64,000 bases of DNA from Mesorhizobium sp. B2-4-15 (GTDB lineage: Bacteria > Pseudomonadota > Alphaproteobacteria > Rhizobiales > Rhizobiaceae). The notes beneath the pieces are model-generated. The model ran no database searches, had not been told where the DNA came from, and saw only the letters and a program-made list of their open reading frames with translations. Below are positions 52,008 through 59,625 of this stretch, one piece after another; within the stretch, counting starts at the first letter, position 1; every line of letters starts with the position of its first letter. The DNA lies in NCBI RefSeq assembly GCF_006658505.1, contig NZ_VFUZ01000022.1:36738-100737 (forward strand), written 5' to 3'. A program made the position numbers and the translations under genes.

Positions 52008-53135
52008 CTAAGCCCGCAGCCTTGTCCCCTCCGGATCGAAGAACGGCATCGGCGCCACCACCGCGCGTGTCGGCTTGCCGTCGATGTCGATGCTGAGTTC
52101 GGTGCCGACAGAAGTGAAGGGCAACCGCAGATGTGCCGTCGCCAGCACCTTGCCCAGCGTATAGCCGTGGTCGCTGTAGGTGACGATGCCGACGTCCTCG
52201 CCATCGGCCAAGACCCTGGCATCTGTCGCGGCGGGCTTGTCGCCGTCGAGGATCAGGCCGGTCCAGCGTTCGTCGAGGCCGTTGTCGCGGATCTTGAGCA
52301 GCGCTTCGCGGCCGATGAAATCGCCCTTGTCGAACTTGATCCAGCGGTCGAGGCCGACATGGAACGGCGTGCGGGTCTCGTCCATGTCGATGCCGTGCGC
52401 CGGATAGGCCTTTTCCAGGCCGAGCGTGAACATCGCCAGCACGCCATAGGGTTTGAGGCCAAAGTCCCGGCCGGCCTTCATCAGCGCGTCCCAGACCGAA
52501 ACCGCCTCGTCGGCCGGCACGAAGAGTTCGAAGCCGAGTTCGCCGGTCACGCCGGTGCGCGAGATCAGCACCTTGGTCTCGCCGACGCGCCCAGAGGTGA
52601 ACGCCCAGCGCTTGAGCCCGTCCAAATCGGCATCCGAAAGCAGCGCCTTCAAGAGTTCGCGCGAGCGCGGACCCTGGATGGTCGGGAAAGCAACCGCGGC
52701 GGTGATGTCGGTGACATAGGCCCTGCGTCCTTCGGCGTGACGTTGGAGCCAGGGCAGCATCTTCAGTCGGTTGACCGAGCCGGTCACCAGCATGAAATGC
52801 TCCGGCCCTAGCCGGAACACGGTGAGGTCATCCATGATGCCGCCATCCTCGCGGCAGACCGTGGAGTAGCGCACATTGCCTGGCTTCATCGCCGCGGCAT
52901 CGTTGACGATGACATGGTTGACCAGCGCCTCGGCATCCGGACCCCTGATGTCCATCTTGCCCATGGTGCCGAGATCCTGCACGCCGACATTGGCGCGAGT
53001 GTTCAGATGCTCGTCGGCAATGCCGGAATAATATTTAGCCGAGATGAAATCGCCGCCGACACGACCCATGGTCGCGCCCAGCCCGACGATGCTGCTGTAG
53101 AAAGGGGATCGCCGCTCGGCCAAGACTGCCTCCAT
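52008..53135 (-). CDS. T-protein-like aminomethyltransferase (GcvT family)
   Basis: A 375-residue folate-binding protein of the GcvT superfamily. The N-terminal half shows GVQDLGTMGKMDIRGPDAEALVNHVIVND, then CREDGGIMDDLTVFRLGPEHFMLV and GPRSRELLKALL; the Asp in GVQDLG and Glu in RTGVTGELGFELFVP are typical folate-site residues. The C-terminal barrel ends with AHLRLPFTSVGTELSIDIDG. No other glycine cleavage genes are present, so it is probably a demethylase like those for dimethylglycine, sarcosine or DMSP. It follows hyuB on the same strand after 105 bases and may handle a methyl group from the hydantoinase product. Confidence 0.85.
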   Translation of the reverse strand: MEAVLAERRSPFYSSIVGLGATMGRVGGDFISAKYYSGIADEHLNTRANVGVQDLGTMGKMDIRGPDAEALVNHVIVNDAAAMKPGNVRYSTVCREDGGIMDDLTVFRLGPEHFMLVTGSVNRLKMLPWLQRHAEGRRAYVTDITAAVAFPTIQGPRSRELLKALLSDADLDGLKRWAFTSGRVGETKVLISRTGVTGELGFELFVPADEAVSVWDALMKAGRDFGLKPYGVLAMFTLGLEKAYPAHGIDMDETRTPFHVGLDRWIKFDKGDFIGREALLKIRDNGLDERWTGLILDGDKPAATDARVLADGEDVGIVTYSDHGYTLGKVLATAHLRLPFTSVGTELSIDIDGKPTRAVVAPMPFFDPEGTRLRA

Positions 53136-53240
53136 CGCTTGTCGATGGAAAATACGAGCTTTTGCATCGCCGGCGGAGACGGAAACGACATGCCTTGTCG
53201 ATCCCGGCGGACGGCAAACTTCGCGTCTACGTGCAGTGGA

Positions 53241-54998
53241 TCAGCTATCCCGCATTTTATCCGTCGCCGCTCGGTCTACGGCGAGCCCGTCCGCTGAAAT
53301 CACGACGCCGAATTTCTCGGCCGCTTGCCGAGGCGTGTAATAGCCGAGCGTCACGTCTTTCAGCACCTGCTCCGCGTCGCGCCGACGCGGTTCGCCATAG
53401 CCGCCGCCGCCCGGCGTGCCGACGCGCACGCGGTCGCCTGCCTTCAGCGCGATATCCTGTTCCTTCGACAGATGCGGGGGCACATGTTCCTCGCCGTTGC
53501 GGAACACGGTGACGCTGTTGGGCTCGCCATCCTTGCCGCCCAGCGCGCCCTGCGGGCCGAAGCGGCCATGGTCCATGACGAAGGAGGCGCGGGCGTCGCC
53601 GCGCAGGATCTCCACCTCATAGGCTAGGCCGAAGCCGCCGCGATGCTTGCCGGCGCCGCCCGAACCTTCGCGCAAGGCATAGTGGCGATAGAGCACCGGA
53701 AAGGCCTGCTCCATGATCTCGACCGGCGGCGATTTCGAGATGCCGATGGTCGAGCAGCCATTGGTCAGGCCATCATGGCCTGAATTGCCGCCATAACCAC
53801 CGCCTGAAATCTGGTACATGACATAGTCGCGGCCGCGCGCCGGATCGTTGCCGCCGAGCGCGAAATTGCCGCTGGAGCCGGCGGGAGCGGCCGTTACCTT
53901 TTCCGGGAGCGCCTGCACCATGGCGGCGAACACCGCCTCGGCGATGCGCTGCGAGACTTCCGCCGCGCAGCCCGAAACGGGACGGGGATATTTCGCGTCG
54001 AGGAACGTGCCGTCAGGCCGCTTGACGATCAGCGGCTCGAAGGCGCCGGCGCTGATCGGCACATCCGGGAAGATATGGCGCATGGCGAGATAGACCGAGG
54101 ACAAGGTCGTCGCCAGCACGCTGTTCATCGGTCCGGCGCAGGGCTTCGACGAGCCCGCGAAATCGAAGGTCAGCGTGTCGCCTTTTTTCTCGACGGCGAG
54201 CGCGATGGTCAGCGGCTCGTTGACCACCCCGTCGGAATCGACAAAGGCCTGCGAACTATAGGTGCCATCCGGGATGGCCGCTATGTTGGCACGCATCTGC
54301 TCTGCGGCGCGGCGGCGCAGCTCGGCGATTGCCTCGACAACGGTTTCGTCTCCGTAACGATCTAGGATTTCGTTGAGCCGGTCTTGCCCGATCAGCAGTG
54401 CGGCGGCCTGCGCCCTGATGTCGCCGATGCGCTGGTCGGCGACACGGATGTTGGAGCAGATGATGGCGTAGATCTCCGGATCGAGCACGCCCTTCTTGAA
54501 CAGTTTTACCGGCGGCAGCCGCAGGCCTTCCTGTTCGACGGCGGTCGCCGAAGCCGAGAAACCGCCGGGCACCGAGCCGCCAATATCAGGCCAATGGCCG
54601 GTGTTGGACAGCCAGCAGAAGATTTTCTCGCTCCGGTAGACCGGCATGACGAAGCGCACATCCATCAGATGCGTGCCGCCGAGATAGGGATCGTTGACGA
54701 TGTAGATGTCGCCCGGCTCCGGTGCCAGGCAGCGGCCATCGGCGATCATCTCGATCACCGTCCTGGTCGAATACTGCATGACGCCGACGAAGACCGGCAG
54801 GCCCTGGCTGCCCTGCGCGATCAGCGAGCCGTCGACAGCGGAATAGATGCCGTCGGAGCGGTCGTTGGCCTCGGCGATGACAGGCGAGAACGCGGCGCGG
54901 GAAAAGGTCAGGTCCATCTCGTCGCAGACCTGCTGCAACGCTGCCTGGAGGACCGAAAGCGTGATGGTGTCGAGCTTTGCCCCTTTTAAAGCCGGCAT
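53241..54998 (-). CDS. hyuB: Hydantoinase B/oxoprolinase-family subunit
   Basis: A 585-residue HyuB subunit. It starts LDTITLSVLQAALQQVCDEMD and shows DRSDGIYSAVDGSLIAQG, PGDIYIVNDPYLGGTHLMDV (metal-binding region), CSNIRVADQRIGDIRAQ and the typical late HRGGFGLAYEVEIL and VRVGTPGGGGYGEP. Together with HyuA it should hydrolyse a cyclic amide, such as N-methylhydantoin or 5-oxoproline, with ATP. It starts two bases after the hyuA stop. Confidence 0.92.
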   Translation of the reverse strand: MPALKGAKLDTITLSVLQAALQQVCDEMDLTFSRAAFSPVIAEANDRSDGIYSAVDGSLIAQGSQGLPVFVGVMQYSTRTVIEMIADGRCLAPEPGDIYIVNDPYLGGTHLMDVRFVMPVYRSEKIFCWLSNTGHWPDIGGSVPGGFSASATAVEQEGLRLPPVKLFKKGVLDPEIYAIICSNIRVADQRIGDIRAQAAALLIGQDRLNEILDRYGDETVVEAIAELRRRAAEQMRANIAAIPDGTYSSQAFVDSDGVVNEPLTIALAVEKKGDTLTFDFAGSSKPCAGPMNSVLATTLSSVYLAMRHIFPDVPISAGAFEPLIVKRPDGTFLDAKYPRPVSGCAAEVSQRIAEAVFAAMVQALPEKVTAAPAGSSGNFALGGNDPARGRDYVMYQISGGGYGGNSGHDGLTNGCSTIGISKSPPVEIMEQAFPVLYRHYALREGSGGAGKHRGGFGLAYEVEILRGDARASFVMDHGRFGPQGALGGKDGEPNSVTVFRNGEEHVPPHLSKEQDIALKAGDRVRVGTPGGGGYGEPRRRDAEQVLKDVTLGYYTPRQAAEKFGVVISADGLAVDRAATDKMRDS

Positions 54999-55000
54999 TG

Positions 55001-57085
55001 TCAGGCCTCGCCGATGTCGATGATGATGTTGCCGTCGACGTCCGAGCGTGCGCGGTCGCCGGGCTCGAGCACTGTGGTGGCGTCCATTTGTTCGAGGATC
55101 GCCGGGCCCTCGATGCTAGCCTCGAGCGGCAGTCTTTCGCGCGCATAGACCGGCGTGTCGTGCCAGTGGCCTGCATACCAGACCGGCCTGATCTCGCGCC
55201 GCGCCTCGTCGAGCGTTTTTGCCCGCCCGGCCGGGTCGATCAGGTGCGACAGGTCGATCGCGGGGCGCACGCCGGTGACCGAGGTGTTGAGGTTGACGAG
55301 GTTGGCGCGGATCTCCGGCAGTTCGACCTTGAAGCGGGCGAAATAGGCTTTTTCGAACAGCGCTTGCAGCGTCGCGCGGGTCACCGATGAAGACGGCAGC
55401 GGCACATTGATGATGTGGGTCTGGCCGACGAACTGCATGTCGGCGGAATGGGTGACGCGGATCGTTTCCGGCTTCACCGCCTCCTTGCCGATCAGTTCCT
55501 CGCCTTCGTTTCGGTGCCGTTGCAAGACAGCATGAAGCTGGGCTTCGTCGAGCATAGCCACGGGCTGGTTGATGGTGTTGACAAAGTCGTGGCGCAAATC
55601 GGCGACGACGCAGCCGAGCGCGTTGGTGATGCCTGGCCGCGCCGGCACCAGCACACGGGGCAGGCCAAGTTCGCGCGCCAGGGCAGTCGCATGCAGCGGC
55701 CCGGCGCCGCCGAAGGCGAACAGCGCGAAATCGCGCGGGTCATGGCCGCGCGACACCGAGACCATGCGGATGGCGCCCGCCATCTTCATGTTGCCGAGCC
55801 TAAGCACCGCCCCGGCCGCCTCGACGCCGGACAGGCCGGTCGCCTCGCCGATCTTTTCGGCGAAAATATCCGTAACGCGCTCTGACGTGACCGGATTGTC
55901 GACGGCAAGCAGCTTCTTCGGCGCCAGCCGGCCAAGCACCAGATTGGCGTCGGTGATGGTCGGCTCCAGGCCGCCGCGCCCGTAGCAGATCGGGCCGGGA
56001 TTGGCGCCCGCGCTTTCCGGGCCGATCTGGATCAGCCCCGCCGCGTCGACGCGGGCGATCGAGCCGCCGCCGGCGCCGACCGTGTGCACCGCCACCATCG
56101 GCACATGGATGGGCATGGCGTATTCGATTTCGATCTCGTTCGAGACAGCCGGCTCGGCGTTGCGGATCAGCGCCACGTCGGTCGAAGTGCCGCCCATGTC
56201 GTAGGTGACGAGGTTTTCGAAGCCGGCGCGTTTGCCCGTATAGGCGGCGGCGATGACTCCGGAGGCGGGGCCCGACATGACGGTCTTGGCCGATTCACGT
56301 GTGACGAAGCGGGCCGATATCATGCCGCCATTGCCGTTCATGATCAGGAAATCGCGGGCATAGCCCTTCTCGGCCAATTCCTTGCGCAGGCGCTCGACAT
56401 AGCGCTCGAGGATCGGCTGCACCGAAGCGTTGACCGAAGCGGTCACGCCGCGCTCGAATTCGCGTGCTTCCGACAGCAACGCATGGCCCGTGGTGATGTA
56501 GCCATTCGGCCAGAGCTCGGCGGCGATCTCGGCGGCGCGCCGCTCATGGGCGGGGTTGGCGTAGGAATGCAGGAAATGGATGACCAGGGATTCGCAGCCG
56601 GCGGCGACCAGCGCCTTGACCGCTTCGCGCATCCCGGCCTCATCGAGCGGGGTGCGTATGGCGCCCGAGGCTTCGACCCGCTCGGAGACTTCGAGCCGCA
56701 GATTGCGCGGGATGATCGGCACAAAGGTGCCGGTCATGCCATAGGCTTGAGGCCGCGTGCGCCGGCCCAGTTCGATGACATCACGAAAGCCGCGCGTGGT
56801 GATCATGCCGGTCTTGGCCAGCCGGCGCTCCAGCACCGCGTTGGTGGTGGTGGTGGTGCCATGCACGATGAGGTCGATGCCGTCGACCGGGAAGCCGGTG
56901 GCGCCGAGCGCCGAAACCACGCCGAAAGCCTGATTGTCGACCGTGGTGGGCGTCTTGGCGATATGGACCTTGCCGCCGTCCCTGCCGTCGATCAGAAGCA
57001 GGTCGGTGAAGGTTCCGCCAACATCGATGCCGGCAACGACGCTGCCCAGGGAATCCGACGGTTGCACCGAAAAATTCTCTTTCAT
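55001..57085 (-). CDS. hyuA: Hydantoinase A/oxoprolinase-family subunit
   Basis: A 694-residue HyuA subunit with an actin-like ATPase fold. The phosphate-1 loop AGIDVGGTFTDLLLIDG, IVHGTTTTTNAVLERR, NGNGGMISA and YDMGGTSTDVALI are all present, as is ADMQFVGQTHIINV in the C-terminal part. Full length for an N-methylhydantoinase/acetophenone-carboxylase-type A subunit. It is the first gene of a three-gene unit with hyuB and the T-protein-like gene, divergent from the ferredoxin reductase gene. A TTGTATACTA site lies upstream. Confidence 0.92.
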   Translation of the reverse strand: MKENFSVQPSDSLGSVVAGIDVGGTFTDLLLIDGRDGGKVHIAKTPTTVDNQAFGVVSALGATGFPVDGIDLIVHGTTTTTNAVLERRLAKTGMITTRGFRDVIELGRRTRPQAYGMTGTFVPIIPRNLRLEVSERVEASGAIRTPLDEAGMREAVKALVAAGCESLVIHFLHSYANPAHERRAAEIAAELWPNGYITTGHALLSEAREFERGVTASVNASVQPILERYVERLRKELAEKGYARDFLIMNGNGGMISARFVTRESAKTVMSGPASGVIAAAYTGKRAGFENLVTYDMGGTSTDVALIRNAEPAVSNEIEIEYAMPIHVPMVAVHTVGAGGGSIARVDAAGLIQIGPESAGANPGPICYGRGGLEPTITDANLVLGRLAPKKLLAVDNPVTSERVTDIFAEKIGEATGLSGVEAAGAVLRLGNMKMAGAIRMVSVSRGHDPRDFALFAFGGAGPLHATALARELGLPRVLVPARPGITNALGCVVADLRHDFVNTINQPVAMLDEAQLHAVLQRHRNEGEELIGKEAVKPETIRVTHSADMQFVGQTHIINVPLPSSSVTRATLQALFEKAYFARFKVELPEIRANLVNLNTSVTGVRPAIDLSHLIDPAGRAKTLDEARREIRPVWYAGHWHDTPVYARERLPLEASIEGPAILEQMDATTVLEPGDRARSDVDGNIIIDIGEA

Positions 57086-57168
57086 TGTCGAAACCCGAAA
57101 TGCTGGGACTACGAATATGTCACAGTTTGGAAAGGTGTTTTACGGCGCCATCTTGACGCAAATATCGT

Positions 57169-57178
57169 TTGTATACTA
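57169..57178. promoter_or_regulatory. GntR-type site near hyuA, TTGTATACTA
   Basis: It matches the TTGTATACAA palindrome at 4735 in nine of ten positions and lies about 85 bases upstream of hyuA. This may be an operator for a GntR/FCD regulator; chance cannot be excluded for a site this short. Confidence 0.35.
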
Positions 57179-57231
57179 ATAAATTCCGGACACAAGAGCT
57201 TACCGCTTTGGAGTGTGTGAGCAGCACGCCG

Positions 57232-57273
57232 GGACCTGAACGGTCCGGGCGCGCAGAAAAAAGTTTGGCGCCC
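57232..57273 (+). promoter_or_regulatory. Two hairpins in the leader of the ferredoxin reductase gene
   Basis: GGACC (57232-57236) pairs with GGTCC (57242-57246), and GGGCGC (57247-57252) with GCGCCC (57268-57273). They lie within 75 bases of the ATG at 57305. They could be a leader structure affecting expression; no known riboswitch was recognised. Confidence 0.4.
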
Positions 57274-57304
57274 GCGTCCCCGGCTGGGCCAGAAAGTTGG
57301 TTTG

Positions 57305-58132
57305 ATGAACACCACCTCCGCGTTCAACACCGCCGGCGCCCGCCCGCTGCAGTTCCCGATTCCGGCCAATGTCTATGCCGAAACCGTCGTCTCGGTGAAG
57401 CATTACACCGACCGGCTGTTCTCGTTCCGCATCACCCGGCCGCAGTCGCTGCGCTTCCGCTCCGGCGAGTTCGTCATGATCGGCCTGCCCAATGCCGAAA
57501 AGCCGGTGTTCCGCGCCTATTCGGTGGCGAGCCCGGCCTGGGACGAAGAACTGGAATTCTTTTCCATCAAGGTGCCGGATGGCCCGTTGACCTCGGAACT
57601 GCAGAAGATCCAGGTCGGCGACACCGTCATCATGCGCCAGAAGTCGACCGGCACGCTGGTGGTGGACGCGCTGACCCCGGCCAAGCGGCTGTTCATGATC
57701 TCGACCGGCACCGGCATCGCCCCCTTCGCCAGCCTGCTGCGCGACCCCGACACCTACGAGAAATTCGATCAGCTGATCCTGACCCATACCTGCCGCGACA
57801 ATGCCGAACTGATCTACGGTCAGGAGCTGGTGGCGGCACTCGAGAACGACCCGCTGACCGGCGAACTGACCACCGGCCGCGTCACGCTCTACAATTCGAC
57901 GACTCGCGAGGAATCGGCATGCATGGGCCGCATCACCGCGCTGATCGGCTCGGGCAAGTTCTACACCGACCTCGGCATCGAGAAGCTCAATCCCGAGACC
58001 GACCGCATCATGATCTGCGGCTCGATGCACATGCTGAAGGACGTCAAGGAGATGGCCGAAAGCCTCGGCTTCCAGGAAGGCTCGCTCAGCCATCCCTCGA
58101 CCTTCGTCGTCGAACGCGCCTTCGTCGGCTGA
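57305..58132 (+). CDS. fpr: Ferredoxin--NADP+ reductase
   Basis: A 275-residue bacterial-type FNR. FAD is bound through RAYSVASP (the RxYS motif) and the preceding FRSGEFVMIGL strand; NADP through STGTGIAPFASLLRDP and THTCRDNAELIYG; the C-terminus ends TFVVERAFVG, with the short aromatic tail usual in bacterial enzymes. The TTG at 57302 is also in frame but ATG 57305 is preferred. It exchanges electrons between NADPH and ferredoxin or flavodoxin, often in oxidative stress or to feed oxygenases. It is a single-gene unit ended by a terminator at 58197. Confidence 0.93.
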   Translation: MNTTSAFNTAGARPLQFPIPANVYAETVVSVKHYTDRLFSFRITRPQSLRFRSGEFVMIGLPNAEKPVFRAYSVASPAWDEELEFFSIKVPDGPLTSELQKIQVGDTVIMRQKSTGTLVVDALTPAKRLFMISTGTGIAPFASLLRDPDTYEKFDQLILTHTCRDNAELIYGQELVAALENDPLTGELTTGRVTLYNSTTREESACMGRITALIGSGKFYTDLGIEKLNPETDRIMICGSMHMLKDVKEMAESLGFQEGSLSHPSTFVVERAFVG

Positions 58133-58172
58133 GGCCGGCGCTTCTTCCAAGAACTGCTTGGCAAGAATCTGC

Positions 58173-58192
58173 TTTTGACCTTCCGGTCAAAA
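58173..58192. promoter_or_regulatory. Perfect palindrome TTTTGACC-TTCC-GGTCAAAA
   Basis: Eight-base arms at 58173-58180 and 58185-58192 with a four-base spacer, 40 bases after the fpr stop and 160 before deoC. It could be a regulator site for deoC or an additional hairpin at the end of fpr. Confidence 0.5.
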
Positions 58193-58196
58193 ATCA

Positions 58197-58216
58197 GCTG
58201 CTTTCGCAGCCTTTTT
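58197..58216 (+). terminator. Intrinsic terminator of fpr
   Basis: GCTGC (58197-58201) pairs with GCAGC (58206-58210) around TTTC, followed by CTTTTT. It is short but has the right form. Confidence 0.65.
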
Positions 58217-58355
58217 CGGCTATCCATCGCTTGAGGACTCGTGAAGCGCGGCTTCGCGGGCTATCTTCTTGCGTGTCGTCCAAACGTATCGAGCGGTTTG
58301 GGACAACGACACGCACCAAGACATAAGCGCATGTCGCTGAATGAAAGGGCAGGAG

Positions 58356-59399
58356 ATGAGCAGCACAATCCGCGAAGCCGACCTGGGCGGCAAGGTCACG
58401 CCGCTGCCCGCGCGTGCCGCCGCGAACACGGCTGTGCCGCTGGACCGCACCGCGCGCAACCCCGGAATGAAGCTCGATCTCGGCTTCATGGAATCGGTGC
58501 GCAGCGTCAATCGCTCGGCGCTGGAGCGACGCGTCGCCAGCCTGACCAAGCGGCGCTCGATCAAGGCCGACAACCAGGCCGCCTGGCTGCTGCGGGCGAT
58601 AAGCTGCATGGATTTGACGACGCTGAATTCCAACGACACCGAGGAGCGCGTGCGCCGGCTCTGCGCCAAGGCGATCAACCCGCTGCGCCGCGACATTGTC
58701 GAGGGCCTCGGCATTGCGGGTGAAACCATTCGGCCGGCGGCGGTCTGCGTCTACCATCCCTTTGTCGCCACCGCCGTCGATGCCGTGCGCGGCACCGGTA
58801 TCCATGTCGCCGCGGTCTCCACCGCTTTCCCGCACGGCCTGGCGCCGCTGTCGACCCGGCTGCAGGAGATCGAGGCCTCGGTGCGCGACGGCGCCGATGA
58901 GATCGACGTCGTCATTCCGCGCGGCCTGGTGTTCGGGGCGAAGTGGCGGGAGCTTTACAACGAGATCGTATCGATGCGCGCGGCCTGCGGCGACGCGCAT
59001 CTGAAGGTCATTCTCGGTACCGGCGACCTCGCCACGCTGCGCAATGTCATGCTGGCCTCGATGGTGGCGATGATGGCGGGCGCCGATTTCATCAAGACCT
59101 CGACCGGCAAGGAGAGCGTGAACGCGACACTGCCCGTCGGCCTCGCCATGATGCGCGCCATCAGGGCCTATTTCGAGGAGACCGGCTACCTCATCGGCTT
59201 CAAGCCGGCCGGCGGCATCTCCACCGCCAAGGTGTCGCTCGACTGGCTGGTGCTGATGAAGGAGGAACTTGGCCGGCCTTGGCTGGAGCCGACCCTGTTC
59301 CGCTTCGGCGCGTCGAGCCTGTTGACAGACATCGAGCGACAGCTCGAGCACCATTTGACCGGGCATTATTCGGCCAATCACCGGCACGCAATGGCGTAG
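58356..59399 (+). CDS. deoC: Deoxyribose-phosphate aldolase
   Basis: A 347-residue class I aldolase that splits 2-deoxyribose 5-phosphate into acetaldehyde and glyceraldehyde 3-phosphate. The Schiff-base Lys is in ADFIKTSTGKESVNATLPVG, with the second Lys in LIGFKPAGGIST and the acid Asp in ADEIDVVIPRG. It is longer than E. coli DeoC (259) because of an N-terminal extension of about 70 residues, which is usual in this rhizobial/eukaryotic-like class. ATG 58356 follows AAAGGGCAGGAG; ATG 58341 is also in frame. The next gene encodes an aldehyde dehydrogenase able to use the acetaldehyde. Confidence 0.93.
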   Translation: MSSTIREADLGGKVTPLPARAAANTAVPLDRTARNPGMKLDLGFMESVRSVNRSALERRVASLTKRRSIKADNQAAWLLRAISCMDLTTLNSNDTEERVRRLCAKAINPLRRDIVEGLGIAGETIRPAAVCVYHPFVATAVDAVRGTGIHVAAVSTAFPHGLAPLSTRLQEIEASVRDGADEIDVVIPRGLVFGAKWRELYNEIVSMRAACGDAHLKVILGTGDLATLRNVMLASMVAMMAGADFIKTSTGKESVNATLPVGLAMMRAIRAYFEETGYLIGFKPAGGISTAKVSLDWLVLMKEELGRPWLEPTLFRFGASSLLTDIERQLEHHLTGHYSANHRHAMA

Positions 59400-59427
59400 C
59401 GGTAGAGTTGCAACGTGAAGTTCCTTC

Positions 59428-59587
59428 GCGCCCCCCTCTGTCCTGCCGGACATCTCCCCCACAGGTGGGGAGATTGGCTGTCATCGATGACTTCACCAAT
59501 CGTTGACATTGCAGAACGGCAGCCGACAGGAGCGAGGGCTGATCTCCCCCCAAGTGGGGAGATGTCCGGCAGGACACAGGGGGGCGC
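59428..59587. repeat. Intergenic inverted repeat, family copy C
   Basis: The outer arm GCGCCCCCCTCTGTCCTGCC at 59428 is matched by GGCAGGACACAGGGGGGCGC ending 59587; inner arms are CTCCCCACTT-like and its complement. It lies between deoC and the aldehyde dehydrogenase gene. It is the best-preserved of the four copies. Confidence 0.85.
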
Positions 59588-59625
59588 GACAGAGCGCCTG
59601 CCAAGACAATTATCTGGAGCGCCCC

